Below are positions 47,205 to 58,140 of a stretch of 64,000 bases of DNA, in pieces. Source of the DNA: Marsupella aquatica (taxonomy: Eukaryota; Marchantiophyta); contig OZ316893.1 in NCBI GenBank assembly GCA_973895155.1, positions 2,852,001-2,916,000 of the forward strand, written 5' to 3'. Both the position numbers and the translations under genes were made by a program. Position 1 is the first letter of the stretch. The number at the start of each line of letters is the position of its first letter. The notes beneath the pieces were generated by a model that was not told the DNA's origin, did no database searches, and saw only the letters and a program-made list of their open reading frames with translations.

Positions 47205-50200
47205 ATGAGTGATTCGGAGGAATTTTTCGAAGACGTGGAACTTGAAGCACGAGGATCACCGCGGCGGTTTCAGGGGCAGAGAGAGGAGCAGGAGGAAGAG
47301 CACGTGACACCGATACCATCACCGGTGCGGCGTGTGGTGGAGGAAGCAGTACTACTACCGGAGCTCACGGTAGTGCCAAAGAAGAAGATGGGGACTTTCA
47401 AGCTTGGGGGACCCAAGTATGAAGTGACAAAGTATGATGGGCGCTCTGACTACTTGCTATGGGAGAAGCAGGTGAAGGGAGTGCTCTATGCATCAGGGAT
47501 GGGCCAACTGCTGAGCCCTCGTGAAGACGATGTTGATGAGAAACAATGGGACCGCATGCAGGAGCAGGGAGTGTGGTGTGTTACACTCTATCTCATGCCT
47601 CCCATCATCAAGCAGTTGGGTGCACATAAGGATTGCATGTCCTTGTTTGCGGAATTGCAGAGCAAGTATCACCGCAAAGAGTTGTCGAACCGGCTCTACA
47701 CTTCCTACAAACTCATGAGTTTCAGGATGAAGGAATCCGGTACAAAGTTGCAAGACCATGTGGATGCTTTCAACGACATGGTCGTTGACTTGGAAAACCT
47801 TGGGGAGACTTTGAATGATGAGACGAAGGCTCTGCAGCTTCTTAGTTCATTGCCTCCATCTTACTAGTCCCTATCACGAGTGTTGTTGCATCGTGATAGG
47901 GATACTATTTCATATAATGACGTGGTAAGTTCTCTGCTTAGTGATGATCTTCAACAGAAGATGCACATCACATCACAGCCTTCATCATCTGGTGCTGCCC
48001 TCAATGTTAACCGTGGGAGGGGTATGCAGCGACCAACTGGGGACCGTAGAACCCAGTTTAGATCTAAATCCAGATCTAAGTCCAAGGGTAAATCCCCTCA
48101 GAGGAGGCAGGTGACATGTTGGAAGTGCAACCAAGTTGGACACTTCAAGCGAGACTGTAAGGGAAAGGCAGCGGAAACTTCATCGGCAAATGTGGCTAGG
48201 GCTGATGGAGAAGCTGATTTACTCAATGATGAGTATGTTTTATGAAGCCGGAGGTATGCCCTGTGCACATCATCTAGGAGAGCAGATGATGTGTGGATTC
48301 TTGATTGTGCTTGCTCTTTTCATATTTGTTACATTCGTGAGTTTTTCAGTTCTTACTCTATTTCAAACGGTTCAGTTCTGATGGGAAATGATCACTCCTG
48401 TCAAATTGAGGGAATTGGGTCTGTGAAGATTCAAATGTTTGATGGCGCTGTGCGCACAGTGTCCGGAGTCAGGTATGTACCTGGCATGCGTAAGAATCTG
48501 ATTTCACTCGGTGTGTTAGATTCAAATGGTCATCAATGGAGCGTTATTGATGGTGAACTTCAAGTCAGGTCGGGAGAGACAGTGATTTTGAAGGGGAGTA
48601 GACAAAAAAAATTGTATGTGTTACAGGGCAATACTGTATGTGGAGAGGCCAATGTAACCAAGTCTCACGAGGAGATGACTCAATTGTGGCATTCACGGCT
48701 AGGCCACATGAGTAAGAAGGGTTTGACTATCTTACGGAAGAATGGACTCAATTCTGATTTGCAATCTTGTAAATTAGAGTTTTGTGAGCATTGCATTCTT
48801 GGAAAGCAGCATCGTCATGCTTTTGGTGTTGGAACTCATCATTCCAAAGCGGTTCTTGAGTACATACATAGTGACGTGTGGGGTCCATCCCCGACTCCCT
48901 CACACTCTGGAAAGTTGTACTATATATCATTTATTGATGATTACTCAAGATTTGTGTGGATTTATTTCATGACGCATAAGTCTGATGTCTTGTCCATTTT
49001 TAAGAAGTGGAAGGCCCAGGTGGAGAATCAGACTGGAAACACGATCAAGTGTTTGGATACAAGGGTGAAGAGTCTGAGGTCAGACAACGGCGGGGAGTAC
49101 ACTTCAATGGAATTTGAAGAGTATTGTTCAGAACAGGGGATAACTCGCCATCTCACCACAGTTTATACTCCGCAGCAGAATGGTGTCGCTGAGAGGCTCA
49201 ATCGGACACTGTTGGAGCGATCACGGAGTATGTTGAGCCAATCAGGTTTACCACAAGAATTTTGGGCAGAAGCTGTCAATACCGCAGCTTATTTGGTAAA
49301 TCTTTCTCCTTCTAGTGCTATCAATTTCAAAACGCCGTTTGAGATGCGCTATAAGCGGCAAGCAGACTATCATGGCTTGGTAGTTTTTGGAAGTGATGCA
49401 TATGCTCTCACATCGAAGCAGAATAGGACCAAGTTGGATCCTACCTCCAAGAAATGTGTTTTTCTTGGGTACCAGAGTGATGTGAAAGCCTATAGGCTAT
49501 GGGATCCTATTGCCTGTAAGCTCGTTGTCAGTAGGGATGTTTCCTTCAATGAATCCAGATTATTGAAGGAGGGGGAGAATACTCAGGTCTCCCGTACTGA
49601 CAAAGGAAAATCTCTTATCCCGGATCTCGTTGAGGGGGAGATTGGTTATGAGGTGCATGACCGGAGAGAAGGAGTTGCTCCAATTATGGAGCTGGTTCCT
49701 GTGCCAGAGGAACCAGAGGAGTTTGTTGATGCTGGTGAGCAGCAAGTGGATGCTGTTGAGCTTCAAATTGTACCAGCACACGCAGATCAACCGGAGTCAT
49801 CGGCTAGAAGAACATCTGGTCGTACTGTACGCGCTCCACCAAGGTATGGACAGTGGGTTGATTCATCTCAACTGCAAGAGGATGATTTTACAACTGATGA
49901 TGAGGGTGATGCGTTAATTTTGGAAGAAGGGGAACCTTCTTCATTTCATGAGGCAAGTGCTTCAAAGGAGAAGCAGAAGTGGACTGCAGCAATGCAAACG
50001 GAGATGCAGTCACTAAAGGACAACAAAACTTGGGAGCTTGTTAAGCTGCCTAAGGGTCAGCAAGTGGTGGACAGCAAGTGGATTTACAAGTTAAAGGATA
50101 ATTCCATAGGAGGTGGATCGAAGGTCTACAAGGCTAGATTGGTAGCAAAGGGATTCACACAAGAGAAAGGTGTGGATTACAATGAGGTCTTCTCACCAGT

Positions 50201-51518
50201 TGCTAAGTACTCTACAATACGACTATTGTGTGTACTTGTTGTAATGTTTGGTCTGCTGCTAGATCAGATGGATGTTGTCACAGCTTTCCTCTATGGCACA
50301 TTGGAAGAGGTGATCTTCATGAGACAACCGCTAGGTTTTGTGAAGAGAGGACAGGAGGAATTGGTTTGCAGATTGCTGAAATCCTTGTATGGGTTGAAGC
50401 AGTCACCAAGACAGTGGAACAAGCGGTTTGACGATTGGATTCGGTCACAAGGTTTTCACAGAAGTGTATTTGACCCTTGTGTGTATTTGAAATCGGTAAA
50501 GAATCTTGTATTTGGGTTCATTGTTTTAGTACTTTATGTGGATGATATGCTAATTGCAGCCAATGATAGGTCTGAGATTGTTAAGCTCAAGGCACTGCTT
50601 AGTGCAGAGTTTAAGATGAAGGACTTAGGGCCAGCTAAGAAGATTTTGGGTATGGAGATCACTAGGGACTTGGAGGCTGGCAAGCTATGGTTGACGCAGA
50701 GCAGTTATGCGAGGAAGGTAATTGCAAGGTTCAACATGGGGAATAGCAAACCAGTAAGTACCCCGTTGGCTCCACACTTCAAGTTATCATCAGCGTTCTG
50801 TCCTACGGATGACACAGAGAAGGGGTTGATGTCAAAGGTTCCGTATGACAAGGCAGTGGGGAGTCTCATGTATTTGATGACTTGCACTAGACCTGATCTT
50901 GCCATGGCTATGGGCAAGGTGAGCAGGTACATGTCGAATCCAGGGAAGGTACACTGGGAAGCAGTGAAGTGGATTATCAGGTACTTGAAGGGTACCGTGG
51001 ATCATGGTCTTTTATTTGATGCGAATGCAAAGAATGCTAAATCATTGATTGGCTATGTTGATTCTGACTATGGACAAGATTTGGACCGAAGGAGATCAAC
51101 AATAGGATACGTGTTCACACTTGGCGGTGGATGCATAAGTTGGAGGTCTACTTTGCAGAAGTGTATTGCTCAGTCTACTACAGAAGCGGAGTATGTTGCA
51201 GCTGCGGAAGCAGCAAAGGAAGCGATTTGGTTGGATAGACTTATCACTGAAATGGGATTGCCACAGGGGAATGTGAAGCTCCATTGTGATAGTCAAAGTG
51301 CGCTCCACCTTGCTGTGAACCAGGTGATGGACAGCAGAGTGAAGCACATTGACGTTAGGTACCATTTTATCAGGCAGGCTGTGTCTGATAATTTGTTTGA
51401 GCTAGTCAAGATTGATGGTAAACTCAACCCGGCTGACGCATTTACCAAAGTGATTCTTTTGGAGAGTTTATCTAGACACCGTGACGTATTGCAGGTTTTG
51501 CAATTGCATCACAAGTAG
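47205..51518 (+). pseudogene. gag-pol: Copia gag-pol polyprotein, broken by two stop codons
   Basis: One reading frame runs from ATG 47205 to TAG 51516-51518 but is cut by TAG at 47865-47867 (after SLPPSY) and TGA at 48243-48245 (after DEYVL). Both stops lie in frame, on either side of the zinc-knuckle segment. Domains in order: gag capsid (YDGRSDYLLWEKQVKG), CCHC knuckle C-x2-C-x4-H-x4-C at about 48117-48158, protease where D-S/T-G would be expected but D-C-A is read (WILDCACSFH), GAG-pre-integrase zinc motif (LWHSRLGHMSKKG..CEHC), and integrase D,D35E (SDVWGP, RSDNGGEY, QQNGVAERLNR). Reverse transcriptase (WIYKLKDN, LDQMDVVTAFLYG, YVDDM) and RNase H (DSDYG, STTEAEY, HCDSQSA) complete it. 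Neither stop is followed by a CARYYA readthrough context, so I read them as decay and not as programmed suppression. Confidence 0.95.
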
Positions 51519-51697
51519 AGTTTTCTCAACATTCATTGTAATTACTGATATATGCTCTTCCTCATTCCTATGTATTAGGCTACGGCTTAGTTCTGGTTTG
51601 CTCTAGTTAGAGAGGGAAACCGGTTTGGTTTTTGTCCAGAACTTCCCGCTGAGGGATCATATACATTGGCAGTATTACTCTCCCCTAGACCAGAGTC

Positions 51698-51708
51698 AAG
51701 GGGAAGAG
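51698..51708 (+). promoter_or_regulatory. Polypurine tract
   Basis: AAGGGGAAGAG directly upstream of the 3' LTR, the expected plus-strand primer of the retrotransposon. Confidence 0.9.
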
Positions 51709-52129
51709 TGTTGGGTATTTACTCTTACGTTTAGGTTAGGTATGACGTGGTTGGTACAACAATGTGGGTTGGTACAACTATGTGGTTAGGTACAACTACA
51801 TGATTAGGTACAACTATGTGGTTAGGTACAACTACGTGATTAGGTACAACTATGTGGTTAGGTACAACTAAGTTGCACACTATATCATAAGAGGCATGTG
51901 TGCTTGGAGAGATAGAACCAAGGCTCATTGTTATGGAGCCACTTGAGAGATAGGGAGAGCTTACACTGTGGAGACTCGGTATAGCCGACGGGCTTAGAGT
52001 TCAGTAAAGCTCTCTTGTGTGTTCCCGTGGACGTAGCCTCAAGGAGGTGAACCACGTATCTCTTGTGTCGACTATTGTGCGTTGGATGGTTCATGGGCTT
52101 GCCGTTGCGATCGTCGTCTATGCTCAACA
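51709..52129 (+). repeat. 3' LTR (421 bp)
   Basis: Same ends as the 5' LTR. It is 36 bp longer because its 18-bp tandem array (about 51751-51875) has two more units. It is followed by the target duplication ATTTG. Confidence 0.97.
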
Positions 52130-52721
52130 ATTTGCCCAATTTCCCCTTTCACCCTAACCTACTTCAATTAGTTTAGTTCCCTCTAGTGTTTCTGTTATGT
52201 GTAAATGTTTGCACACATTCGCTATCAAGTGAAGTGTGCTACAAGTGATACAAAGAGGTTTTTGGAAGTCAGAGTATCAGTGATTATTTGCCAAAATCAA
52301 TGGCAAAGATCTGCCCTACATATATCTAATGGTTACAATGTGACCATATAAAGATCTTGCTTAGTGGAGACTTCTGAGCATGCCATTATGATAAGTGCCA
52401 CCTGCCAAAAAATACAAAGCAAACCCTGGTTCACTCAACCTGCTCAGCAATACTTAGGTGATATTCTTGAACTATATCTTCATTGTGTGTTTCATAACAA
52501 ACTTAATTTTGCTTTGGTTCCTAAAGAATACTATCTCACTAACTGAATTCTAATTCTTATTAAAAAATATGCATTCTCCCTTGAAATTAATATTATACTG
52601 ACACCCAAACCTAGATTGTGACATGTGTCCGTCTATCAAGCATCAGTTAGGTATGGCTTGAGAGGAGGCACATGCATGCAATCAATTTTTAATGTGGCAC
52701 CGCACATGCTGTAGTATCCTG

Positions 52722-53000
52722 GCCTGGTTTAACCTGATGGGTAACTTGATGGTTTGCTAGGCACGTCAAACCGGCAAATGACAGCCCGAAAAGGCCCAAT
52801 TTGATGGATATTCCACATTATTCTCCCACACTCCCCGGGCTCCCCTGGACCCGAACTTGCCGCCCCACTTCCCCCGGCTCCCGAACCCCTTCCCCCTTCC
52901 CCCAGCCGCCGCCCCTCGGACCCCGTCCCCTTCCCCCGACCATCTTTCCGAGCCCCTAAACCTTCCCCTGGCCGCCGCCCCACTTCCCCCCGGCCCCTGG
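52722..53000 (-). repeat. GC-rich dispersed repeat, inverted relative to 56480-56668
   Basis: From cctggtttaacctgatggg through 'gcacgtcaaaccggcaaatgac' and 'gatattccacattattctccc' to a C-rich tract, this matches the reverse complement of about 56520-56668 with moderate divergence. The C-rich tract (cccccgaacccc-like units) corresponds to the G-rich tract at 55980-56560. Confidence 0.7.
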
Positions 53001-53279
53001 GGAATCACTCGTTGGATTATTAAAATGGGGTGCGAACAAATGCAGGTTCTTTTTAATCTTGTTGGTGTAATAATTATAATCAAAAATTTGTTTTAAAAGG
53101 CATTTAAAAATCCAATTTTGGTAGAACTATTAGTTTTTATATTCAGCAAGGTATTTAAAAATTTGTCAAAGTCATATAATAAAGGGTAAAAGGGTAATTT
53201 TAATTGAATTTATTTATTTATTCAAATTTTATTGGTTTGTTCTCACATGTTTTAGGGGTTTTACTAGAAGTGATTCCGT

Positions 53280-53650
53280 AGGGCCCCGATCACCAACCCC
53301 CGAACCCCATCCCCCTTCTTTCCGACGCCGATCCCCGAACCCCGATCCCCTTCCTCCAGGGTCGACCCCCGAATCCCCCCATATTTCCATGAGCCCCCGA
53401 TCCCAGAGCCGACAAACCCTCAACCCCAGACCATCAAGTTGGAACCCCGAGCCGGGGTCCAGTGGAGTCCGGGAAGCGTCCGGCAGTCGGGGGAAAGCTC
53501 GGGAATGTGGGCGGGGCCGCGGGAAGGGGGGGGTAGATGGGAAGGGGGCAAGGGGGAAGGTCCGACAGTCGGGGATAGGCGGCCAGGAAAGAAGGGCGGG
53601 GTTTGGGGTTCGGGGTTCGGGAAGGTGGCCAGTGTCCGGGTGGCCGTGTT
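53280..53650. repeat. C-rich to G-rich skew-switching tract (imperfect palindrome)
   Basis: The plus strand is C-rich (cccgatcaccaacccccgaa...) to about 53440 and then abruptly G-rich (gggaagcgtccggcagtcgggg...gggttcggggttcggg) to about 53640. The two halves are made of complementary motifs (cgaaccccgatcccc against ggggttcggggttcgg), so a long imperfect hairpin or G-quadruplex-forming structure is possible. Confidence 0.7.
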
Positions 53651-54499
53651 TTTTTATAATAGCATGTTGGCTCTTATGAAGTCAACCTTGCATGTCCATA
53701 AGTTCTACACTAAAACTAAAATGATAACTCTTGTAAGAAGGGTAGTGGGTATTAATAAAGGTTTAGGTGAAACTAATATATTATTAAATTCTATTTCACT
53801 ATATTTGCAGATCAACACCTCTCGAAAACTAATTTTTCTATGATAGATGATCCTAATATCTCCAAGAAAAAATGAAATATGAATATTATCTGGAAATCTA
53901 TTTAGATACATGACTTCAATAAAGGACAAAGACAATGCACTCTCACTCCTCTCGGTGAGACACTACTGAGTATACTATTGGCTCATTAAAACTCATAACA
54001 ATAGCTGCAAATTGAGCTCCAAAGTGATAGGTTAAATGTTGCCTCGTAAATAGTTTGTCTAAAAAATTGACTCTAACCAAAAATGGGTTACGAAGGGGAA
54101 GATTAGGGATATCTTTCCTCCTGGATTCATAATGATTCTCTTGTTCCTTTGCTATCCGGGCCAAATGATGCCCCACCCCTAAGTTCCCAAAGAGACCTTG
54201 TTCCCTAAAGTCCCATCTATAAGTCTACCATCCATTCTTTGCTATCTGGGCCAAATGATGCCCCATTACTATGTACATACTTAAGGCAAAGAATAGAATA
54301 AAAAGATGAAAGAAGAAAAGAGGATCGCTTTGACGCGGAAATTATCAAAATGTGGGAATGAGGAGATAGTGCTCCTCACCATACTGAATCCAAGAGGGCA
54401 TGGATTACGCGCAAATGTTTGGATGAAAGCCAAGTGGTACACATCCAGCTTAGAAATGTGTGCTAGTACTATTGCAATCAAAACAAATGATGCATGCAA

Positions 54500-54845
54500 G
54501 TAAAATAACTAATGCGTGCACCTAAAATAATTTGTGTATGCATGCACCTTATGACTTGTATATTTGCTCACCTTGCATGCGCATAAAACAACTAAGGCAT
54601 GCAATTAAAATAATTTATGCATGCACCTTATGGCTTGCACATTTGCTCACCTTGCATGCATTTAAAACAACTAATGCATGCAAATAAAACAATTCGGGCA
54701 TGCACCTTATGGCTTGCACATTTTCTCACCTTGCATGCACATAAAACAACTAATACTTGCAAATAAAAAAATTTGCACATGCATCTAAATAATTTGTGCA
54801 TGCATCTTGTGGCTTGCATAGTTGTTTACCTTGCATACACATAAG
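54500..54845. repeat. RY-rich tandem array, unit about 79 bp
   Basis: Units start at catgcacctta 54541, 54620 and 54699, with a diverged fourth at 54799 (spacing 79, 79, 100). Each unit carries several CATGCA/TGCATG sequences ('ttgcatgcacataaaacaactaatgcatgcaaa'). The minus-strand frame at 54628-54819 is a by-product. Confidence 0.85.
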
Positions 54846-55904
54846 TAATAATCAAACTATTTAAATAGTTATCTCGTGGTAAAATATAAACCTAATCTAC
54901 ATACTTTAAATAATATACTTAGTGATAGTGATTTCATCATGAATAATTGAATTATCACGACACCGCGATGATAACAATTGAGAATGAGAACAAGGGACAA
55001 AAACCCCTTGGGCCCCCAGCCTTTGTAAACTAAAGAGGTATACGTGCGTACACCCCCTCCCTAGTACCCCTTATTATTTTTGGGAGCCTATAAAATTTTC
55101 TCTTGTTATTCTTAAAAACTTAATTTTGGAGAATAAATCTGCCCCTTTGAGATATTATAATTTCACATTTTACACCATTTATGAGAGCCTTGAAAAGTTA
55201 TAAATTCATCATGTGCAAACGGTTCTAAAACTGAAGGGAGTGTTTTGGAGGGGTTTTGGGTACATACATTTTTGTGTTTGTGACCCTTTAACCCCAAACT
55301 TCAACTTTGGGGCATTTTTGAACCACAGGGTAGGGTAGTCAGGGTTCAAAAGCTCCAAAGTCCTAAACTACTCTGAATCATAGATGTTGCAAGCATAATG
55401 ATATGTCATATACACATGTTCCAATAAAGGGTGGCCACAAGGACCAATCCTATTGTGACGCGTGTCACATCCATATTACATCACCTCTCAAAGCATATTA
55501 ACTAGGGCGACATTTATATAAGCCTTTATTAGTTAGAAAGGGTTTTTGAATAAAACCATCCCTTGATATTTCTAAGCCAATTATAAAAATTAATCTCAAA
55601 TCAGATTTTTTGCATCCTTCATCCGTTCGCACGTCCAGCCCATTATTAATAATGGTGGGGCCCAAGGACAAAAACAGAGGGGGGTTGGAGGCCGGATAGG
55701 CGTGTCCCGCGCCCTAAAGGTTGTGAAATTTGAAATAGACGGAAATTTTTTGTCCGTCGACAATCGGGGCTAATACATTTCAAGTTCGCCAGAATGGTGA
55801 TTGACAGACGCGCGGGCTTGCGGGCAGCAACATTGGGATTAGTTATAGGCAGAGTCCGGGGCCCCAAGAAGGTTGGGGAGCCTTAAATAATGCGGTGTTG
55901 ATTT
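54846..55904. other. Intergenic AT-rich DNA
   Basis: About 1 kb without a gene or clear repeat. Confidence 0.5.
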
Positions 55905-56668
55905 AACCCGGTGTGTTTGACCTGGCCCGTCAAACTGGGGGATTTTCCCCATCAAACCGTAAATACGTAAACCAGTCTCCTGGAATCGGGGTTCAAGAGG
56001 GGTTCGGGAGGCCGGGGAGGGGTTTAGGAGGTCGGGGAGGCATTTAGGTAGGGTTCGAGAGAGGTTCTGGAGGTTGGGGAGTTCGGGAAGGGTTTTGTTA
56101 ATTAGGATTTACTCTTAGGTCTAGAGTCACGACTGCACCATAGTTAAGGCTAACCTTAGTCGCAGACTTGGTTAGGTTAGTCATGCTGTCCACACTCTAT
56201 AACGAAGCGTTGTTTGCTTGGAGAGTGGGAACTCAGGCTCATTGTTACGGAGCTAGTTGAGAGATAGAGAGAGCTTGCGCTGTGGATGCTTGGTATGGCC
56301 GGTCGGCCTAGAGTGCAATAAAGCTCGTGTGTGTTCCCGTGGACGTAGCCTCATGAAGAGGTGAACCACGTATCTCTCTGTGTCGACTATTGTGCGTCGG
56401 ATGGTTCATGGGCTTGCCGTTGCGATCGTCGTCTATGCTCAACAGGTTTGGGAGGTTGGGGAGCAGTTCAGGAGGCCGAGTCCGGGCTGGGTTTGGGTGG
56501 GTTGGGGCGGGTCGGGAGCCGGGTCGGGTCGGAAGTCCGTGGACCAGGAGAGTCCGGGGGAATATCGAAGAATATACGTCACACTGGCCGTTTTGGGACC
56601 GTCATTTGACAATTTTACGTGCCCGGCAAGCCGTAAACTTGCCCGTCAAGTTAAACCTGGGATTGTAC
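55905..56668 (+). mobile_element. GC-rich repeat element, split by a solo LTR
   Basis: It starts near ttaacccggtgtgtttgacc and ends near gcccgtcaagttaaacctggg, loosely inverted ends sharing 'gcccgtcaa' and 'ttaaaccgg/ttaacccgg'. The body is G-rich imperfect repeats of 'gggttcgggaggccgggga'. The same family lies inverted at 52722-53000. The solo LTR at 56096-56444 interrupts the G-rich body. Superfamily unknown. Confidence 0.5.
56096..56444 (+). mobile_element. Solo LTR of a related copia family
   Basis: 349 bp beginning tgttaattaggatttactctt and ending ctatgctcaaca. The second half is nearly the same as the LTRs of the 45668-52129 element (ttcccgtggacgtagcctca, cgtatctct, gcttgccgttgcgatcgtcg). 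The first half is diverged and lacks the 18-bp array. It is flanked by GGTTT on both sides (56091-56095 and 56445-56449), showing insertion as a full element followed by LTR-LTR recombination. Confidence 0.93.
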
Positions 56669-57489
56669 CCTCTATCTTGTCTGGCTGTTGCATTTTTATG
56701 TTTGAGTCCCAGACCGAAACCACCTGTTCTTTCCTCACAATCCGTTTCTTAATTGAAGCACTAAGGGGTCTCGAACCAATATTTGATTAACATTAACTAA
56801 GGACTTAAGGGTAAAGACAGTCACAAGAATTTATGTACTACCAAATTCATGATCCATAAAGTTGTGATCATATGCCATGACCATAAATAATTAAGGATTA
56901 GTGGTATGCACAAGTCATTAGGGCATCTAAAAGCTTCCAAATTACATTTGATGGCTTTTGGCCATAAAGGAATCTTCATATTAAATTTGCAAGGATATGT
57001 ACTAAAGGATTTCAAATTTTATTTCAATGTCTAGCCTCAGTCTACAGTGACTAATTGTAATAGCATGCAACCAATCTTCATGGCAAAAAGCAGGGCAAAA
57101 AGTTATGGACTATGAATATGATGGTAATATGGTGGTCCTTAGCTTTTTTTTGTCCTTATCCTGTATCTAGGGAATTAAGGTCCATCAAATTATGAGCTTT
57201 GAGACACCTCTATCGTGAAAAACACTTTTACACTACCATGAGAAACAGCTATAATGGTTATTTATGTATGACCATAAACCATTAACTCCTATAATACACA
57301 GTTGCGACACTTTTTAGAGTGGTCATCATTCAAATTTGGAGGGCACGGAAATTTTAAAAATCTGACTAAAAGAAGGAATAACCAAAATTCTGAAGGTTTC
57401 CAAGGAGTTAACAAATGAAAAAAATACAAAGACAAAAAACATTCTTAACTGGTGATACTTTATGGTTGTTGTTCTTATTTTTTGCGCCC
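56669..57489. other. Intergenic DNA
   Basis: About 800 bases, AT-rich. No gene seen. Confidence 0.5.
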
Positions 57490-58140
57490 TTTCTGCACGA
57501 CATTTTTTTATTAAGAACATCTTGGGCGATATCACATCTTTTTTTCTTAACGGCATCTTGGGTGACACAACATCTTTTTTTCTTAATGTTGCCATCTTAG
57601 ATGACATGATATCTTTTTTCTTAATAACATCTTGGGGCACATGACATCTTTTTTTCTTAATGTTGCCATCTTAGATGACATGATATCTTTTTTCTTAATA
57701 ACATCTTGGGGCACATGACATCTTTTTTTCTTAACAACATCTTTAGGTACAACACATCTTTGTTTTCATGATATCTTTTGTGCAACAACTTCTTGGTTGA
57801 CACGACATCTTTTGTTCTCACCGACATCTTGGCTGACACAACATCTTCCTTCTCAACGACCTCTTGGCGGACACGACATCTTTTGTTCTCAACAACCTCT
57901 TGGCCGACACGACTCTTTTATGATCATCGGCATCTTGGCTAACACAACATCTTTTGTTCTCACATCTTGGGCCACACGACATTTTCTTCTCAATGACCTC
58001 TTGGCCGACACTACATTTTCTTCTCAATAACCTCTTGACTGACACGATATTTTTATTCTCACAACCTCTTGGCCGACACAATCTCTTTTGTTCTCAACAA
58101 TATCGGGAACGACATCTTGGCCGTCACGACATCTTTTGTG
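57490..58140. repeat. Minisatellite, unit about 33-36 bp
   Basis: About eighteen diverged units of the type 'ttcttaacaacatcttgg.cgacacgacatctttt' lie head to tail. An exact 69-bp or longer higher-order repeat is seen near 57582-57735. Because many unit lengths are multiples of three, the minus strand reads as repeated peptides such as L-L-R-K-K-D-V-V-S-A-K over several frames joined by small indels. Confidence 0.88.

Larger units (their letters stand above)
45668..52129 (+). mobile_element. Full-length Ty1/copia LTR retrotransposon (6462 bp), coding region interrupted
   Basis: Two LTRs (45668-46052 and 51709-52129) begin TG and end CA. They are flanked by the same target duplication ATTTG (45663-45667 and 52130-52134). 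The domain order gag, protease, integrase, reverse transcriptase, RNase H is that of copia. Outside the internal tandem array the LTRs differ at only about four positions, all transitions, so insertion was fairly recent. Two in-frame stops and an altered protease site suggest this copy cannot express its polyprotein normally. Confidence 0.97.
52135..54499. other. Intergenic DNA with GC-rich repeats
   Basis: No gene. Two GC-rich tracts are listed separately. A 27-bp motif ('ttgctat.tgggccaaatgatgccccac') occurs twice near 54150-54180 and 54238-54268. Apparent Gly/Arg- or Pro-rich frames at 52729-53096 and 53389-53679 come from the C/G composition. Confidence 0.5.

Noticed and set aside
47865-48245. 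Programmed stop-codon readthrough between gag and pol
   Set aside because: Neither TAG-TCC-CTA nor TGA-AGC-CGG fits the CARYYA readthrough context, and plant copia elements normally have one continuous frame.
51731-51928. Minus-strand frame with repeated N-H-[IV]-V-V-P
   Set aside because: Translation of the 18-bp LTR array, whose unit is a multiple of three.
52729-53096. Gly/Arg-rich and Pro-rich frames
   Set aside because: Products of the C-rich repeat; the same composition appears inverted at 55980-56560 without a conserved frame.
53389-53843. Gly-rich plus-strand frames
   Set aside because: Explained by the G-rich half of the skew-switching tract.
57490-58140. CRISPR-like array
   Set aside because: Units are adjacent without unique spacers and are diverged; this is a plant minisatellite.
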